A DNA stretch of 64,000 bases from Tenrec ecaudatus (GCF_050624435.1 NC_134538.1:115766437-115830436); one strand, 5' to 3'; shown: positions 23,556-36,726, counted from the stretch's first letter. The notes: generated from the letters alone by a model not told the origin. Made by a program: numbers and translations.

Positions 23556-25589
23556 ACGCGCAGCATGATGCAAATGTCCAGGCATATATGTACCGCTCCC
23601 CGGGCGGGCACATATGTGTCCACCCGTACCGTATGTGCCAGCACGGCCGTACATCTATGTCTCCTTCGCTCATTTGATTCTCCCTGCTGGGGTGGCGAGA
23701 GAGGGAGCTCATCAGCCTGCTGGTGGGCAAAAAAATGAGGCTTTGTAGAGTTTCTGGTGGGATAGGCAAGGGCTGCGTTTTTAGAACAGTGATTGTAGGT
23801 TGTGATTGCTGGCCTTTTGGAACCTTTCCCTCTAGGTTGGCGTGGAGAGACGCCCTCCAGTGTTTCATTTATCTGGAAGTCTTCCATGAATCCAACACGG
23901 GTGTGTTGGGAAGCGCTTAGGGCTGGGTGTTTACCTGCCTCTGTTTCAGGTCCTTTTCTCTCTGGCTGGAGTGCCATTACTCCTGTAACAGTACCTTTAA
24001 GGTCCCTAGAGGGGATTTGTCCTTCCTCTCCACCCGACCACCAGAGAACAGGTACTGTTTAGTAGAAGGTACAGAATGTATGTTCCTTTTATATTCAACG
24101 AGGGACCCTGAAATATGTTGTGTCTCTAAAAGGATGGCGTGCTCATGGGCTAGTAGGTGCTGTACATGTGTTTCTGAGTTAGCGTGTGGTGGTTTTTAAA
24201 ATCACTGCTTCTGTGACAAAGTGGCTTTCACTTTATGGAGTAAGGTGCGGATATCCTTGCTGAAAATTGTTAATAATATATTGTTTTAAGGACAGACACA
24301 TGACAACTTGCACAGGAAATTTTAAGAGCTAATCTGTAATATAAACTCGTGAGTATTCATTTCTAGCTACTTCCCCTAATTCCTTTAAGTGAGTTGTTTT
24401 CTAATTAGAGTAGTAAGAGGGTATAATCATTGCGCCTGCCCTATATTTATTATTGTAAACAAACCCTTTAACTTTGCACCCAGCCCCAGAAAATAGTCTT
24501 CTGTCCGTGGTGCTGAATTCAATCCTGCCTTTTATCAATTTAAGGGGAAGTTGTAATTTTCCTTTGAGGTGCTGGAAAGTCGAAAGACATGGATAGGTGT
24601 AGATTTTACATTCTCTCCTGCAGTAAGAAATCATTTTGACCTGAAATCCTATATGAATATAAATATCAAATTATTACAGTACTCAGTATTTTTAGGAGAA
24701 ATGTTTTAAAGTGCCTTCATAGAGTGCCCTGTTTTTCACTCAAAATTTTAAACGTGTAAAGTCCACCATGGACGTAACGCTTCAAGACAATGATTAAAAG
24801 AACCTGCCACCAGTGCTAAAAACTAGTCCCTTTATGTTGAGGACGTCTCTAGTAATAAATGCAGCTTTATTACTAGTACTAAAAGGCCTTTCTCTCCTAC
24901 TTGAATTGCATAGCATATAATGAGTACTGTTTTCTCTATTTGATACATTATTGATGTAGAATTAAGTTTTAAATATTCACTAGTTTTTAAATGAGATACT
25001 AATAAGGTATAAGTGTATTAGTCTATTAGAAATGCCACCAGCTAGCTTCTCTTTTTTCCAGAAGGTGCAAGCAACAGGTTTTACATACTGGTTAAAAATG
25101 CCAAGAAAAGTGTGAACTTTGATTTCTAAACCCCTAACGTTTTTCTCATCAAAGGATGACAGGATATTTCAGTCTATGTTGCTTTAGGCAGTATTTGTCT
25201 CAGGTAATATACTTTATAGCTTTCCATTAATAATTGTGTTATGGTAGAATTCTTACTAATAGGCAGTCTGTGCCTTATACAGGTATTGCTGAAAGCATCA
25301 TTCAATGCACAGAGCAATGCATTTTTTTATTTTTGTAGCCTGCTTATATTTACTGAAATATTTCTGTGAAAGATACATAGTTTGGGGAAAGTTACTAACC
25401 CCAAAGGTTAATAAACTCTATAATATGATCATATGATAGAATAATATAAACTAAATATATAAGTTTGGGGATATTATTACATATAGGGTTAATAACTTTA
25501 TATTTTTAGACTGAAGTAAATTTACTTAAATTATTTGACATTGTAAGAGGTTGTTATGCTGAACTGAAGCCAACTCCTAATGATCCATC

Positions 25590-25630
25590 GCAGTTGAGTG
25601 TTTACTCACTGCACCACCAGAACTCCACTG
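25590..25630 (-). mobile_element. AfroSINE head fragment
   Basis: tgtttactcactgcaccacc followed by agaactcc is the reverse complement of a SINE head (ggtggtgcagtgag). Very short, so uncertain. Confidence 0.35.
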
Positions 25631-27689
25631 TAGAGAATCAGAGGTATGAATTGCGTATGATGCAGCTTGTGATTTTTGTTTTTTAAGAAATAAGGGTTAA
25701 GCACCTGTAGACCTAGGCTCTTAACCCATTGCTTACTGATTTAATTAATGGAGTTGGCAAATTACATGTGCCTCTCAACACAGCTGGGCCTCAGTTTCCT
25801 TGCCTCTACATAAATCAAGCAATGCTTGTCTTTCTTAAAACAGTCATTGCGAGGATCAGTTAGAAATCAACAGGGATATTTAATTTTTTTAATTGGAAGG
25901 AATTATGCAAGCATAGAGCTGTAATACTAATATTAGCAAAGCAAAGGCTACAGACAGATTACATATTGAATTTTTTCATGGTTAGGATTTATTTTGACGC
26001 ATTTATTTCCTGTTACACATGGAGAAGCCAGTGTGATGCAGTGGAAATCCCACTTCCACCCCCTCACCCGTGGCCAGAAGTCCATACACCATATTTCTCC
26101 AACTAACTAGTTTTATGACCTTGAATTAGTCTTTTAGCATCTCTAAGGCTCCATATCTTATAATGCATAAAATAGACACTCCTCAGTTTGCTTATGTGTC
26201 TTATATTATACGCTTTATGTGACTTGGCATTGTCAAGTTGGGTCCTTGCCTGTTGTGCTGCATTCAGAAATCATTTCGTCATTCCAACTGCTTTTACGTT
26301 TTCACAGTTGCATGGTTTTCAGCTGTACTTCTCCTCCCCTCCCCCATGAACCCACGAGAGAAGAATTGACATCTGATAGTGAAAATAGAAAAGGGAAAGG
26401 AAGTTAGCAATAAACTTGAACAGATAAACTCTAGACGTAGAAGACTACAGGGTATACATGAAATGCTCCCAGAGTTTTAATTTGTTTCAGCACCAGGGAA
26501 AATGCAATCTTGTTACTTCTATTGACTCTGTGTACAAGTATATTTATGTCATGTGAGAAGTGCTTCACCAAACAATTCTAATTGGTAGGAATTTTAGAAG
26601 AATTCTGACTATTCAGTTATTTTCTTTAACATGCCTGTGGGCCCTTCCCAACTAGGTCGAGCTATCCACAGATGTGGCTCTTCCTACAGCAGCAGGCTGC
26701 ATTCAGGGTGTGACATTCCTGCGCAGTTACATCGACCTACACCTCAGAAGACATGCCGAAGCATCTGAAGCAAAAATAAGTCGAGACTTTAATTGAGACT
26801 AGGTGCTACACTGTAGATTCTAGAGTAAAACCTAAATCTGTTATGATCATTCACTCAATGTTATTTATTCATTAATCAAACATCAATGGTCACGTAATTC
26901 TAGATTTGGTTGTAGTGATTCAAAGATGAGTGAAACCGATTCTCCGTCTATGAATTCAGAGTGTAGTACAGAAGACACAGCTTGGGTTTTACTATTTTCC
27001 CTTTTAGCACAACAACCACAATTAGCCTAGGCATGTTTATCAGCAGCCCCCCTACCCCACAGTATTACGCGGACATGATTTTCTCAATGAGTTTCTTTCT
27101 GTCCTTTATTCCCAGGTATCCATATTTTACCTGTAACTCCATAAGTGTAATAACTAAAACTAAATTTGAATGAGAGTGCCTTTATGCTTGCATAGTCATT
27201 TTCTGCCAGAAGAAGTTTCATAACTTATAGGAAGTACATGTGGTTTTAATTTCCAGTGTTCATGACTTAGGTTCAGTTTTGATGTTTACTATTGTCACAG
27301 AATTTGGGGGTTTGTGAAGCTTATTTTTTGTTTATATTTTAGTTAATACAGGATTAAGTAAAATAATGCCACCAAAACAGATTAAAGTAATACTTTAATA
27401 AAAGAGGACCATCTAGTAAGATGACAGGTAGATTTCCTATTCCTCTTTCAAGGTGGGCTTGTTCAATTCTGTACAAAGGAGTCAATTCAATAACATGCCT
27501 AAATGATTAGTTATAGGATAGTCACACCTGTGTAAGGTAACCCCGAAGCATATGCGCTTAAGAGGAAGGGGTGTAATTGAAGAAAGAACATGTCTAGAAT
27601 AGCACAAAGATCTTGAACAGATCATCTCTCTGAAGATAATCTACTTCTAATAATGAATTTGCCTTGAGCCTTCCACCTCTCTACTGAAG

Positions 27690-28150
27690 GGATCGTGTCG
27701 TTGCTGGGTGCCTTCCGGTAGGCTCTGACTTAATGACTCAGAACCAAACATTGCCTGTGTCATCCCCCCAGTCGCTCTTCTGGGTGCGCCCCTTGTGGAA
27801 GGCACTGGGACAGTCCATCTTGTCAAAGATCTCTCTCACTGCCCCTCCTTTACCAAGCATGATGTCCTTCTGTAGGGACTGGACTGTCCTGATAACATAA
27901 CCAAAATACTTGAGAAAAAGTTTGCTTCCAAGGAGCACTCTAGTCATTTTTCTTCCAAGACAGACGTGTCCATTTAGCAGTCCATGGCACTTGCATTACC
28001 TTCACCAGCACCGTAATCCCAAGGTGGCAATCCTTTGATCTTCCTTACTCAAGGCCCAACTTTCACATGCATACGAGGCATTTTGGAAGTACCATGGCCT
28101 GGGTTTGGCTTGCCTTAGTCTTCAAAGACTTTGGCTTTTCGACACTTGAA
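27690..28150 (-). mobile_element. RTE-clade LINE 3' fragment, minus strand
   Basis: Matches the copy at 21.5-21.9 kb: tttaccaagcatgatgtcct, then tgataacataaccaaaatac, then ttcttccaagacagac. The 3' tail is degenerate. It lies in PCLO intron 1, opposite to the gene. Confidence 0.75.
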
Positions 28151-29205
28151 AGGGAGCGTTGAGGAAGACAAAGCACCAGTTGGGTGAAATTGAGAGTGCG
28201 TGGTTTGATCTGCTACCAGTTAAAACTTAAAAAGTTAAATTGGAATCCATGGAAGTTGACTGTGACCATCTCATATTTCTGCTGCTATTGCACTGCTTTT
28301 CATTAAATATAATTATGTTTTCTAACATGAAAAATAAACTCAACTTGTATAAAAGAAATATAACCTCATTTCCTATATAATGCTAATACAGTTTGCTCCT
28401 AGTAGTTGCCAGTGTATCAAAGAATGAATTGTTTTAGAAGTTGATGCACATTAGATGATTTAGACTAAGATATGTTTATGAAAAGAACCAAATATTCTAA
28501 TCATTTAACCATAGTATTTTAAAATTGAACATGTTTCCAAACCATTAAAAAAACCCACCTCATATATTTGCCTTAAAAATACAATAAATCTCACAAATTA
28601 GGAAATTTCAAATGATAATATCAATAATAAAATATTACTAAGATATAAATATAAAAGTAAATAATGAATCAAATATTATATAAAGAGATCATTATGTATT
28701 TGCTTCATTTGAGAATTTCCTTTATTGGAGAAATTTACAATACTCTTTGAAAATGAGTTTGTAATACAGATCATTGCTATTTGGATATATCTCAAGTATT
28801 GTTATTCTTTTAGAAATTGATTTTCTTTGACCTTAAATTTGTGATTAAAAGAAGATATATGCCAGTGTATGACCTTCCATTGATTTATTGAGTTAATATG
28901 CATAATATATTAAAATGCCCAAATTATCTTATATGTTAATATAAATTATTTTTATTGTAGTATATACTTAGATATCTTAATTTTTCAACATTGATAGTGG
29001 CAAGTTTTTTTTTTAATTTCACCATTTTGGAAGAAGTCTTTATCCATTTAAAGAAAATAAGGCAGTGACTTCCTCTGATATTTTGTAGAGAGTACACTAT
29101 TTGATTTTAATTATATATACACTCAAATATATGCCTATACACATAAATGTATATAGATGTATGTATGTGTGTGTGTACTCTAGTTTAAAGGAGAGGAACG
29201 AATCA

Positions 29206-29412
29206 TGATGCTGCTGTGGTCAGCTAAGTGTTGGGTTGGTAACCACAAGGTTAGTGGTTCAAACCTATGAGCTACTCATTGGAGAAAGATGAGGCTATCT
29301 GCTTCCATAAAGATTTCTAGTCTCAGAAACTCGAAGTAGCTGTTCTTCTCTGTTCTTTCAGGTATCTATGAGTTGGAATCAACTCAGTGGCACTAGGTTT
29401 GATTTTGGTTTA
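29206..29412 (+). mobile_element. AfroSINE in intron 1
   Basis: Full-length but diverged: ctaagtgttgggttggtaac, ggttagtggttcaaacc (B-box-like), tatgagttggaatcaactca, and a gttt-rich end. It finishes about 90 bp before the exon 2 acceptor, close to the likely branch-point region. Confidence 0.85.
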
Positions 29413-29501
29413 ATTTGGAGGATGTAAGAAATTAATTAATTTCGAGTATGATTTTTATTTGAGACAAGTTCAATCATTTTCATTTTTTTTCTCTCTTGTA
29501 G

Positions 29502-31206
29502 AAAAGAAGAATTGGATAGCAGTCACCCTCCAAAGCAAGCAGGAAGACCGCCGGACCCAGGGCGCCCAGCTCAGCCTGGTCTCAGTAAAAGCAGAACCAC
29601 AGACACTTTCAGATCCGAGCAGAAATTGCCTGGAAGGAGTCCTTCAGCTATTAGCTTAAAGGAATCCAAGTCCAGAACTGATTTCAAGGAAGAGCACAAG
29701 TCTAGTTTGATGCCCGGCTTCCTCGCAGAGGTTAACCCTTTAAGTGCTGTCTCCTCTGTTGTAAATAAGTTCAATCCCTTTGACTTGATAGCAGACTCTG
29801 ATGCATCCCAGGAAGACACTGCCAAGAAACAAAAGGTCCCTCAGAAGGAACAAGGAAAGCCGGAAGGAATCACCAAACCTTCATCCCAACAGTCACCCAA
29901 GCCAGTTCCTAAGCAGCAAGGGCCTCCGAAGACCATATTGCCTCAGGCTGCTCCTCCCAAATCGATCTCTCACCAACCAGAAAAAGTGCAATCACAACTC
30001 CCAGGAACAGGAAAACCAAGTCCGGGACCTGCACAAACGCCTCAGGCAGACCAGGGAAAATCACCGCTGCAGCGAGATCCAGCCAGGCCACAGGCGAAAC
30101 AGTCAGACCTGGTAAAGGGGGGGTCAGCTAAACCCTCACTGCCAAGCCCCTCTCAGACTCCTGCTCAGCAAACAAGCCCTGGGAAGCTGTCTGCCCAGCA
30201 GCCTGTGCCACAACCAGGACCTATAAAGCCCTCAGTTCAGCAACCAGGGTCTGTGAAGACCCCTCCCCAACCTCTGACAACGAAGGCTCCAGCTCAGCCA
30301 CCAGTGACCACAAAGGCGTCTGCTCAGAAGGCTGGATCAGAGAAACCTGCGTCTCAGCAGCCTGGGCTAAAGTCTCCAGGTCTGCCCTCCGGGACTGCAA
30401 AGACTCCAGCTCAGCCGCCAGGGCCAACCAAGTTCCCAGGCCAGCAGCTGGGGACCCCCAAGCCCCCAGCTCAGCAACCTGGGCCACAGTCTCCAGCTCA
30501 GCAGGCTGGTCCTGTAAAGACGACAGCTCAGCAAGCTGGGATAGGAAAGCCCCCTGCTCAACAGCCAAGCCCAGCCAAGCCTGCTCAACAGCCGGGCCCA
30601 GCCAAGCCTCCTGCTCAACAACCGGGCCCAGCCAAGCCTCCTGCTCAACAGCCAAGCCCAGCAAAGGTCCCTGCACAACAGCCAGGCCCAGCAAAGCCTC
30701 CTGCTCAACAGCCGGGCCCAGCAAAGCCTGCTCAACAGCCGGGCCCAGCAAAGGCTCCTGCTCAACAGCTGGGCCCAGCAAAGCCTCCTGCTCAACAGCC
30801 GGGCCCAGCAAAGCCTCCTGCTCAACAGCCGGGCCCAGCAAAGCCTCCTGCTCAACAACCAAGCCCTGCAAAGCCCCCAGTACAACAACCGGTCCCTGCA
30901 AAGGCCCCTACTCAACAGCCGAGCCCCGCAAAGCCTCCTACACAACACCTGGGTCCAGCAAAGCCACCAGCTCAACAGTCTTCAAAACCAGTAAGCCAAA
31001 CAGGAGCTGGGAAACCTTTACAGCCACCAGCAGCTCCTGCTACTCAGACTCCAGAACAAGGCCTTCCGACAACCATCTGCCCTCTTTGCAACACCACTGA
31101 ACTGCTGCTGCACGTTCCAGAGAAGGCCAATTTTAACACATGCACTGAGTGTCAGACCACTGTCTGTAGCTTATGTGGTTTTAATCCCAATCCTCATTTA
31201 ACTGAG
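29502..31206 (+). CDS. PCLO: PCLO coding exon 2: Pro/Gln repeat domain and zinc finger 1 (first six Cys)
   Basis: Supplies the last base of codon 83 and residues 84-651. The acceptor is a pyrimidine-rich tract ending in TAG at 29501; the donor is GAG|gtgagt at 31206/31207, phase 0. Residues about 88-165 are the conserved Ser/Lys-rich segment ([16 protein letters not shown], then [20 protein letters not shown]). Residues about 165-575 are a low-complexity Pro/Gln/Ala/Lys linker ending in a regular ten-residue array. The C-terminal part opens the first Piccolo-type zinc finger with Cys609, 612, 630, 633, 638 and 641 (CPLC, CTEC and CSLC pairs). Known family role: the N-terminal zinc fingers of Piccolo bind PRA1 (prenylated Rab acceptor), linking vesicles to the active zone. 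The frame is fully open. The array varies in unit length, so its copy number may differ between individuals or assemblies. Confidence 0.96.
30541..30975 (+). repeat. PCLO: Coding minisatellite: 30-bp units encoding ten-residue Pro/Gln repeats
   Basis: About 14 tandem units of roughly 30 bp, each encoding a variant of [10 protein letters not shown], cover residues about 430-574. Two units are 27 bp and read AKPAQQPGP, each having lost one proline codon in frame. Third-position changes and the G/S alternation at unit position 9 distinguish the units. Proline/glutamine repeats are known in this part of Piccolo; the near-identity of the middle units suggests recent slippage or unequal exchange. 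Confidence 0.9.
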
Positions 31207-31388
31207 GTGAGTGCACTTATTCATGGAGGCTGTGTTGCAAACTGTATTGCCATCTATCACAAATAGCTATTAATTTATCTCTTACAGTACAGCATGGTTC
31301 TTCTTTCCTTACTTTTATGCCTTCTTCTCATCTCTATCGATTGTTGGTAAAAAAGAGTTTAGGTCCACTGATGAGAAATAATATACGG

Positions 31389-31585
31389 ACTCCTAGTACC
31401 ATAGGGGGTTGTGGTTGAACTGCTAATCACAAGGTCAGCAGTTCAAACCCACCAGCAACTCCACAGAAGAAAGATGAGGTTTTCTGCTCTGATAAAGACT
31501 TAGAGCCTTGGAAATTCACAGGGGCTGTTCTCCTATGTACTAGGGAGTTGCTTTGACTTAGAATTGACTTGATAAGAGTGATATT
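31389..31585 (+). mobile_element. AfroSINE just after exon 2
   Basis: tgctaatcacaaggtcagca, gttcaaacccaccagcaact, and a diverged tail ttagaattgacttgat. It starts about 180 bp after the exon 2 donor. Confidence 0.85.
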
Positions 31586-34246
31586 TATATTAATCTTTAT
31601 CCAAGGATAAGTTCAGAATGTTGCCATAGTATCTGGTAAACTTGGCATGTAAATAAGTATGAACTGGCTGAAAGATGTTGAACTTATGCTCTGTTCACAC
31701 TATGTAGAAGATCCTCCGTTGTTATTTTATGCATATTGAAATTGCTTTGTTATTTAAATTGATGCTTTTACCAACAAAAATGTTGATATTTTATGTGGGA
31801 TCATATTTGTATTAGGAAGAGTAGATAGGGCGTTTACATGTTCAGTGTAATACTGATAGGTAACATTGAATCCATTTCTTCAAGTTCTCCATCCCCTTTC
31901 CCTGTCGATGATACTGATATAATATAAGAGGGCGTGTTTTGACTCTAATGGAGTCCTTGAGACCAGCAGCGATCACTCTCACATTAGAAAGAAGTCCTTT
32001 GGGCAGGCTTGGCATTGATCATGGTCATCTCAACAGTTCTCAGTTTATATTGACGAGTGGGTGGGTGAGCCTTCCTGAGGCATCAGAACATAAAGATGCC
32101 ATGGGGGACCCGGATTAATGCAAACTCGTCTAACTCAGATTGATGACTCAAAAGCCATTCTTAGCCCGGCAATTAATAGTCACTCAGTTCCTAAAGGTTT
32201 TACAGGAAGTAATGTTTCCATAGTCATAGATTTAGGGACATTCTTGTTAGAGCTGAAATAAAGCAAATAGCAACATAAAAATTCAGAACTTCTCTGGAGT
32301 GAAGAAATAACACAATGGAGATGGAAATGATATAAAGTAAGATAGGGAGGCTTTGGGCCTAAACTAACAAAAGAAGAGGTTCATCTTTTGGAGAGAGATG
32401 ACTCCCTCCCTGAGGAGAAGGCAAGGACCCATTTAGTCCATCTGGAAGACAGCTGGTTAGTGGGCCGTCCGGGCATCAAGTCTGTGAACAGCCCGGGGAG
32501 GAGCCGACAGCAGGCAGGGGAGGATTATGTGATTTCACGATTCCTGAGAGAGGAGGCTCAAGTGCTTGTTATAAGAGAAAGCTATGTTCTGTTAATAACA
32601 ACATTGATGATTAGTGATAGCTGTTCACTTATTTGGGATATTTATTATATGTAAAAGTGAAATATGAAAATTGATGTACTTAAAATACATCAACATCTGG
32701 TTGTTTTCTAAGGGACCTTTTAATCTTTTAACCAAAAAATATAGTAAGTGACTTTTTAAAATAAGCCTATTTTTAACCTATAAGAACATGCTATGATAGA
32801 GGAAATTAGATTTTAAAGTTTTAAGATTTTTTATATATAATGGTTTTTCATATTACAAACAGTGTTATAAACCAGAGCATACTATCTTGATAAGACATTC
32901 GCTCTAGTATAGCTGTTTGCTTTATATAATATTTAGATTCACCATGTTTTGGTGGCAATAATGGAAGGCAAAAATACTGCTAGGCATGCAAGCCACAAGT
33001 ATTTAAGTGCATGCTATATTAAAGGAATTTTGCTGCAAATTATGCACTATAAATAGAATGGAAACATGAATTCTGATCTTCGCATGCTTAAAATGTACTA
33101 GATAATACATGTACAAGAAAATATGTGGCCAAATAATGATCTCAGAGTTATGAATAAATACAGTGGACTTCAGAGTACAAGCTGCTAATTTGCAGTTGGT
33201 GGGAGGAAAGGCAACTTCATGGAGAAAATGGCCTGTGATTGGACATGCAGGATGCACCGCTTTCAACTAGAAGTTGTGAAAGAAATTGTAAAAGGAGGTG
33301 ATCTTTTGGGCTGAAACAAAGATCAAAAATAGTCCCGCGCGTGCATTCGACACCGGGCTAGGAAGCAATGGGCAATGGGTTTGGAGTCAGTCTTTAGTAT
33401 TTAGCAAATAGCAACGAGCATTCTAGCCTCTGAAATCTCCTCTCATTAACAGGTCTACTCTCAACCCTTCATTTATTTTCAAATTCGTATCAAATTCCCC
33501 GTTGTGAGCCAGCATAGAGTTTTATGGAAAAATTTAGTCTTCTTTAGCTAGGGACTCTTTCCTCACATAAGAGTTAGGGGAAATTAAGAGAGAGGTACAT
33601 TACAGGGAAAATAGATGTGAGAAAAGTAACTTTTGGTAAGATTTTGAGGAACCTTTTTGTAGGGCTAAAGATGAAACGGGTTTAAACATTTAAAGTTACT
33701 ATGGTTAGTTTACTTGTTCTTAGCAAAAGAGTGAACAACCCAACCGAAATGTTCTAATTCTACATCTCAGGGTGGGCAGAGGAATAAAGTTTTACAAGGT
33801 CAAGGGATAGAGCCATCCCTTTCAGCAGGAGGTATGAGAGATGTTTTAGTGAAAACATAAGAATATGAGCAGGGAATATGAAGGATAATAAGAATTTGGA
33901 CACACAAGGCTGGACATAGAAGGGTTGGGATTATGAGTCAGATGGTCGTCTTTGTTAACCGACAGTAAGAAGACATACTCTTTAGTGAACAGGAGATCTT
34001 AAGCAAGAAAATTTCAATTTCAGTGAGAAGACCACCACTGATAAAGGAAGTATCTTCATTATGAAACATAATGGATTGTTACGAGCGTTAATTGAAAAGT
34101 TTAATGAGAAAATATGTTTAAATAGACAATTGGCTCTGGAGTTGCAATAAATTAACTATACATCATAACATGTTAAACACATAACTTTTAAAGTTTACTG
34201 GTAAGTTGCTTTCTACATAGAAATTCTACCAAGAATTTTAGGATTC

Positions 34247-34370
34247 TGGGGGACAAAGACAGGGTTTCTACTCCTGAGAATAGCACCTCAGAAACCCACA
34301 GGGGCAGTTCTACCCTGTCTTATAGGATCACTATGAGTTGGCATCAACTCTGTGGCAGTGAGTTTTTGTT
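34247..34370 (+). mobile_element. AfroSINE 3' half
   Basis: 5'-truncated copy: gacagggtttctactcctga, ccacaggggcagttctaccc, tatgagttggcatcaactct, then gtggcagtgagttttt. Confidence 0.85.
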
Positions 34371-34825
34371 GTTCGTACTTTCAATACAAAGCCATATCCT
34401 ATTACTATTAAGTACTGTTAATAGTAATGTTTCTTTGTAACATTTATATTTTCCCCATATGAAAAAATGCATTCCACTTATGGACCCCAGCAACGCATCT
34501 TCGCGATTCCTCTCAATAAAACAGGCAGTTGCTCAAACGCTTGAATTATTTGGAGGTCAGGGTTCTTTAGAGTTTGGGGTAGAGGTGAAGAACTGCTATT
34601 GGTGGTTGAGTTTTGGTGATGATGACTGTGTCTGAACTGTTATGGGTACTGATGAGAAAGTATACCTCTCCTCCCACAAAGAAGGTGCTGCATGCTAAGC
34701 CACATTTTCCTCAACTATTGTCCCTATGGAGAATAGAGACAAGCATTTCAGTTACATCAATGTGTTATTTTGTTATCAGAAAATGGATGTTTATATGCAC
34801 GTGACTTTATGTGATTACTTTTGTA

Positions 34826-34960
34826 ATCTTGGTGGTAAACATTGGCCTGTGAACCAGAAGTTGGCATTTCAACCCCACCAGCTGCTTCTTGAGAGAAAGT
34901 GGAGGGTCTCTTCTCCCAGAAAGGTTACAGCCTCCCAAACCCCATACAGCATTGTGTAAC
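34826..34960 (+). mobile_element. AfroSINE, degenerate 5' part
   Basis: aatcttggtggtaaacattg, then caaccccaccagctgcttct and gagagaaagtggagg follow the SINE order. The 3' tail is missing. Confidence 0.6.
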
Positions 34961-35002
34961 CAGGGGGATCTGATGCAATGGGGTAATCTGTGAGTGAAAT
35001 AG

Positions 35003-35208
35003 GGGCCCTGGTGGCATAGTGGTTAGGAATTAGGCTACTAACCGCAAGGTCGTTGGTTAGAAATCACCAATCGCCCCATGGAAGAAAGATTATACATTTT
35101 CCTATACCTGTAAAGAGTTATGATCGTGCAAACCCACAAGGAAGTTCTACCCTGTACCATAAGGTAGCTATGAGTTGGACTTGACTCAATGCCATGGCTG
35201 TTTTTGAG
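35003..35208 (+). mobile_element. AfroSINE, full length
   Basis: gggccctggtggcatagtgg, ctactaaccgcaaggtcg, ggaagttctaccctgtacca, and gctatgagttggacttgact in canonical order. Confidence 0.9.
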
Positions 35209-35489
35209 TGGGTAACGTAGAAGGCTGGCCCTTGTCCCTCCTTGAAAAGAGTTGGAGAACTTTGGTATTTTTCTAGTTAACAAAATGTCAGAATTATGAC
35301 TGTTTGCTTGTGACTCATAAATGACTGCCAGGCCTGGGGAGTAAGAATTGGAGCGGTATCAAACTCAGAAACAACTTCAGCTATAAAGTTTTACTTCTGC
35401 CCCCCCCACACACACACTTGGACCCCTCAAATATCTGCGTGGAGACAATGGCCTTTAAATTAAACTTCCTCTAAGAAGTTCATGTAATA

Positions 35490-35682
35490 TTTGGACTGCC
35501 GAAGGCAAGGTGGGCGGTTTAAATCCACCAAATAGATGCTGCTGTTTCCACAAACAAATATAGCTCTGGAAACACTATGTAAACCCACTAAGTTGGAATA
35601 CACTTGGTAGCAGTGTTAAAAATTTTTAAAAAATAAGCTGAGTCCGAATCAGCTCGATGTCAGTGAGTTTGGTTTAATTTGG
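35490..35682 (+). mobile_element. AfroSINE, rearranged with extra tail
   Basis: A diverged body (gcggtttaaatccacc; aagttggaatacacttggta) ends near 35615. A second tail follows after a short AT spacer: gagtccgaatcagctcgatg then tcagtgagtttggttt at 35641-35676. This is either two nested SINEs or an internal tail duplication. Confidence 0.65.
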
Positions 35683-36726
35683 CTCCTCGAGGGTGTGTTG
35701 TTCCATATCAACCTGAGCAATGTGCTACCTCCAGGCCCTCCTTTGCTGCTCAGAGTTTGTAGCTCTCTCACTTCGTGCTAGTCCACTAATGGGGTCTGTT
35801 TCTACAACTCAGGTCCTCTCGTTGGGCTTGCTTCTGACACAGGAACGGAACATTGGCTTTCTAATTAGTATTAAATCATTGTTGTTGTTGATTTACTTTG
35901 TCTTTTTTTCGTGTGCAGCCTCAGGCAAGATAGATTTAGGCTTGTCCCTAATGTTTGGTAACTCTCCTGAATCTCTTGCAATTTTGTAATATGGGAAAAT
36001 GATAGTCCCTTTTCAGAATGCTGACAATAAATGTCATGTTTGTGATTAAAGTAGACTTAGAAAGGTTTCCCTGTCATATTATTTTTGGATCAGGATGGCC
36101 CACATGTTAAGCAGTCTTTTGCCTCAAGCTGAAAATTGTATTTAACAAATTCATGGCCTCCTTTTCAGGAGTCATTGAAACCGGATTTTTATTGAAAACC
36201 TCTCCACTTAATAAAAAGCACATGAAAACAAAATGCAATTGAAATTTAGTTGGGAATAAACTCTCCACCTCTTTCTGGTGGGTAAGCTTTTTTCTGTTTC
36301 TGGTCTGAGACGTCTAGCAGGTGAGAGCTCTTCAGAAGAGTTGGTAGACAGAGCAGGGCTGTGCCAGTTACCAGGAGGCTGCAACCCATGAAGAAAGGAA
36401 AGTGCAAAGTCAATGCTGGTGGTAGAGTACTAGAGTACCTGAGAGAATTCTTTAAAAGGAAGATGGGGGTTTTTCAATGCAAAATCTTTCAGCAGATGTT
36501 CCAAGGAGAGCAGATGCAGACCAGGTTCTTCAAAGTTACAACGGAGTTTTTAAAGCTACCTTCTGTACTTAAATGCGACATCAGGAGAATGTAAGGTGTT
36601 TTCCCCCCATATATGTAAGAACATACAAATAATTGAAATACACTCATTATAAATATGTGTGCGTGATCTCACGATTCCTTTGAGAGTGCCTCAAAGTGGA
36701 AAATGTCGAGTGGCATGAGTGAGCTG

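Larger units (their letters stand above)
23556..29205 (+). other. PCLO intron 1 (body)
   Basis: Intron 1 runs 23554-29501 (5948 bp). The first 150 bp remain GC-rich. The rest is AT-rich unique sequence with a short reversed SINE head near 25.6 kb, a reversed RTE fragment at 27.7-28.15 kb and an AfroSINE just before the acceptor. Between 28.2 and 29.2 kb it is very AT-rich with no recognisable element. No exon-like open stretch other than chance ORFs. Confidence 0.8.

Noticed and set aside
23017..23868. 283-codon minus-strand ORF across the CpG island
   Set aside because: It overlaps PCLO exon 1 in antisense; GC-rich DNA is poor in stop codons, and the product is low-complexity with no recognisable domain.
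30221..30975. Long minus-strand ORFs (202 and 226 codons) opposite exon 2
   Set aside because: They are shadows of the coding 30-bp repeat, giving periodic Leu/Ala-rich translations.
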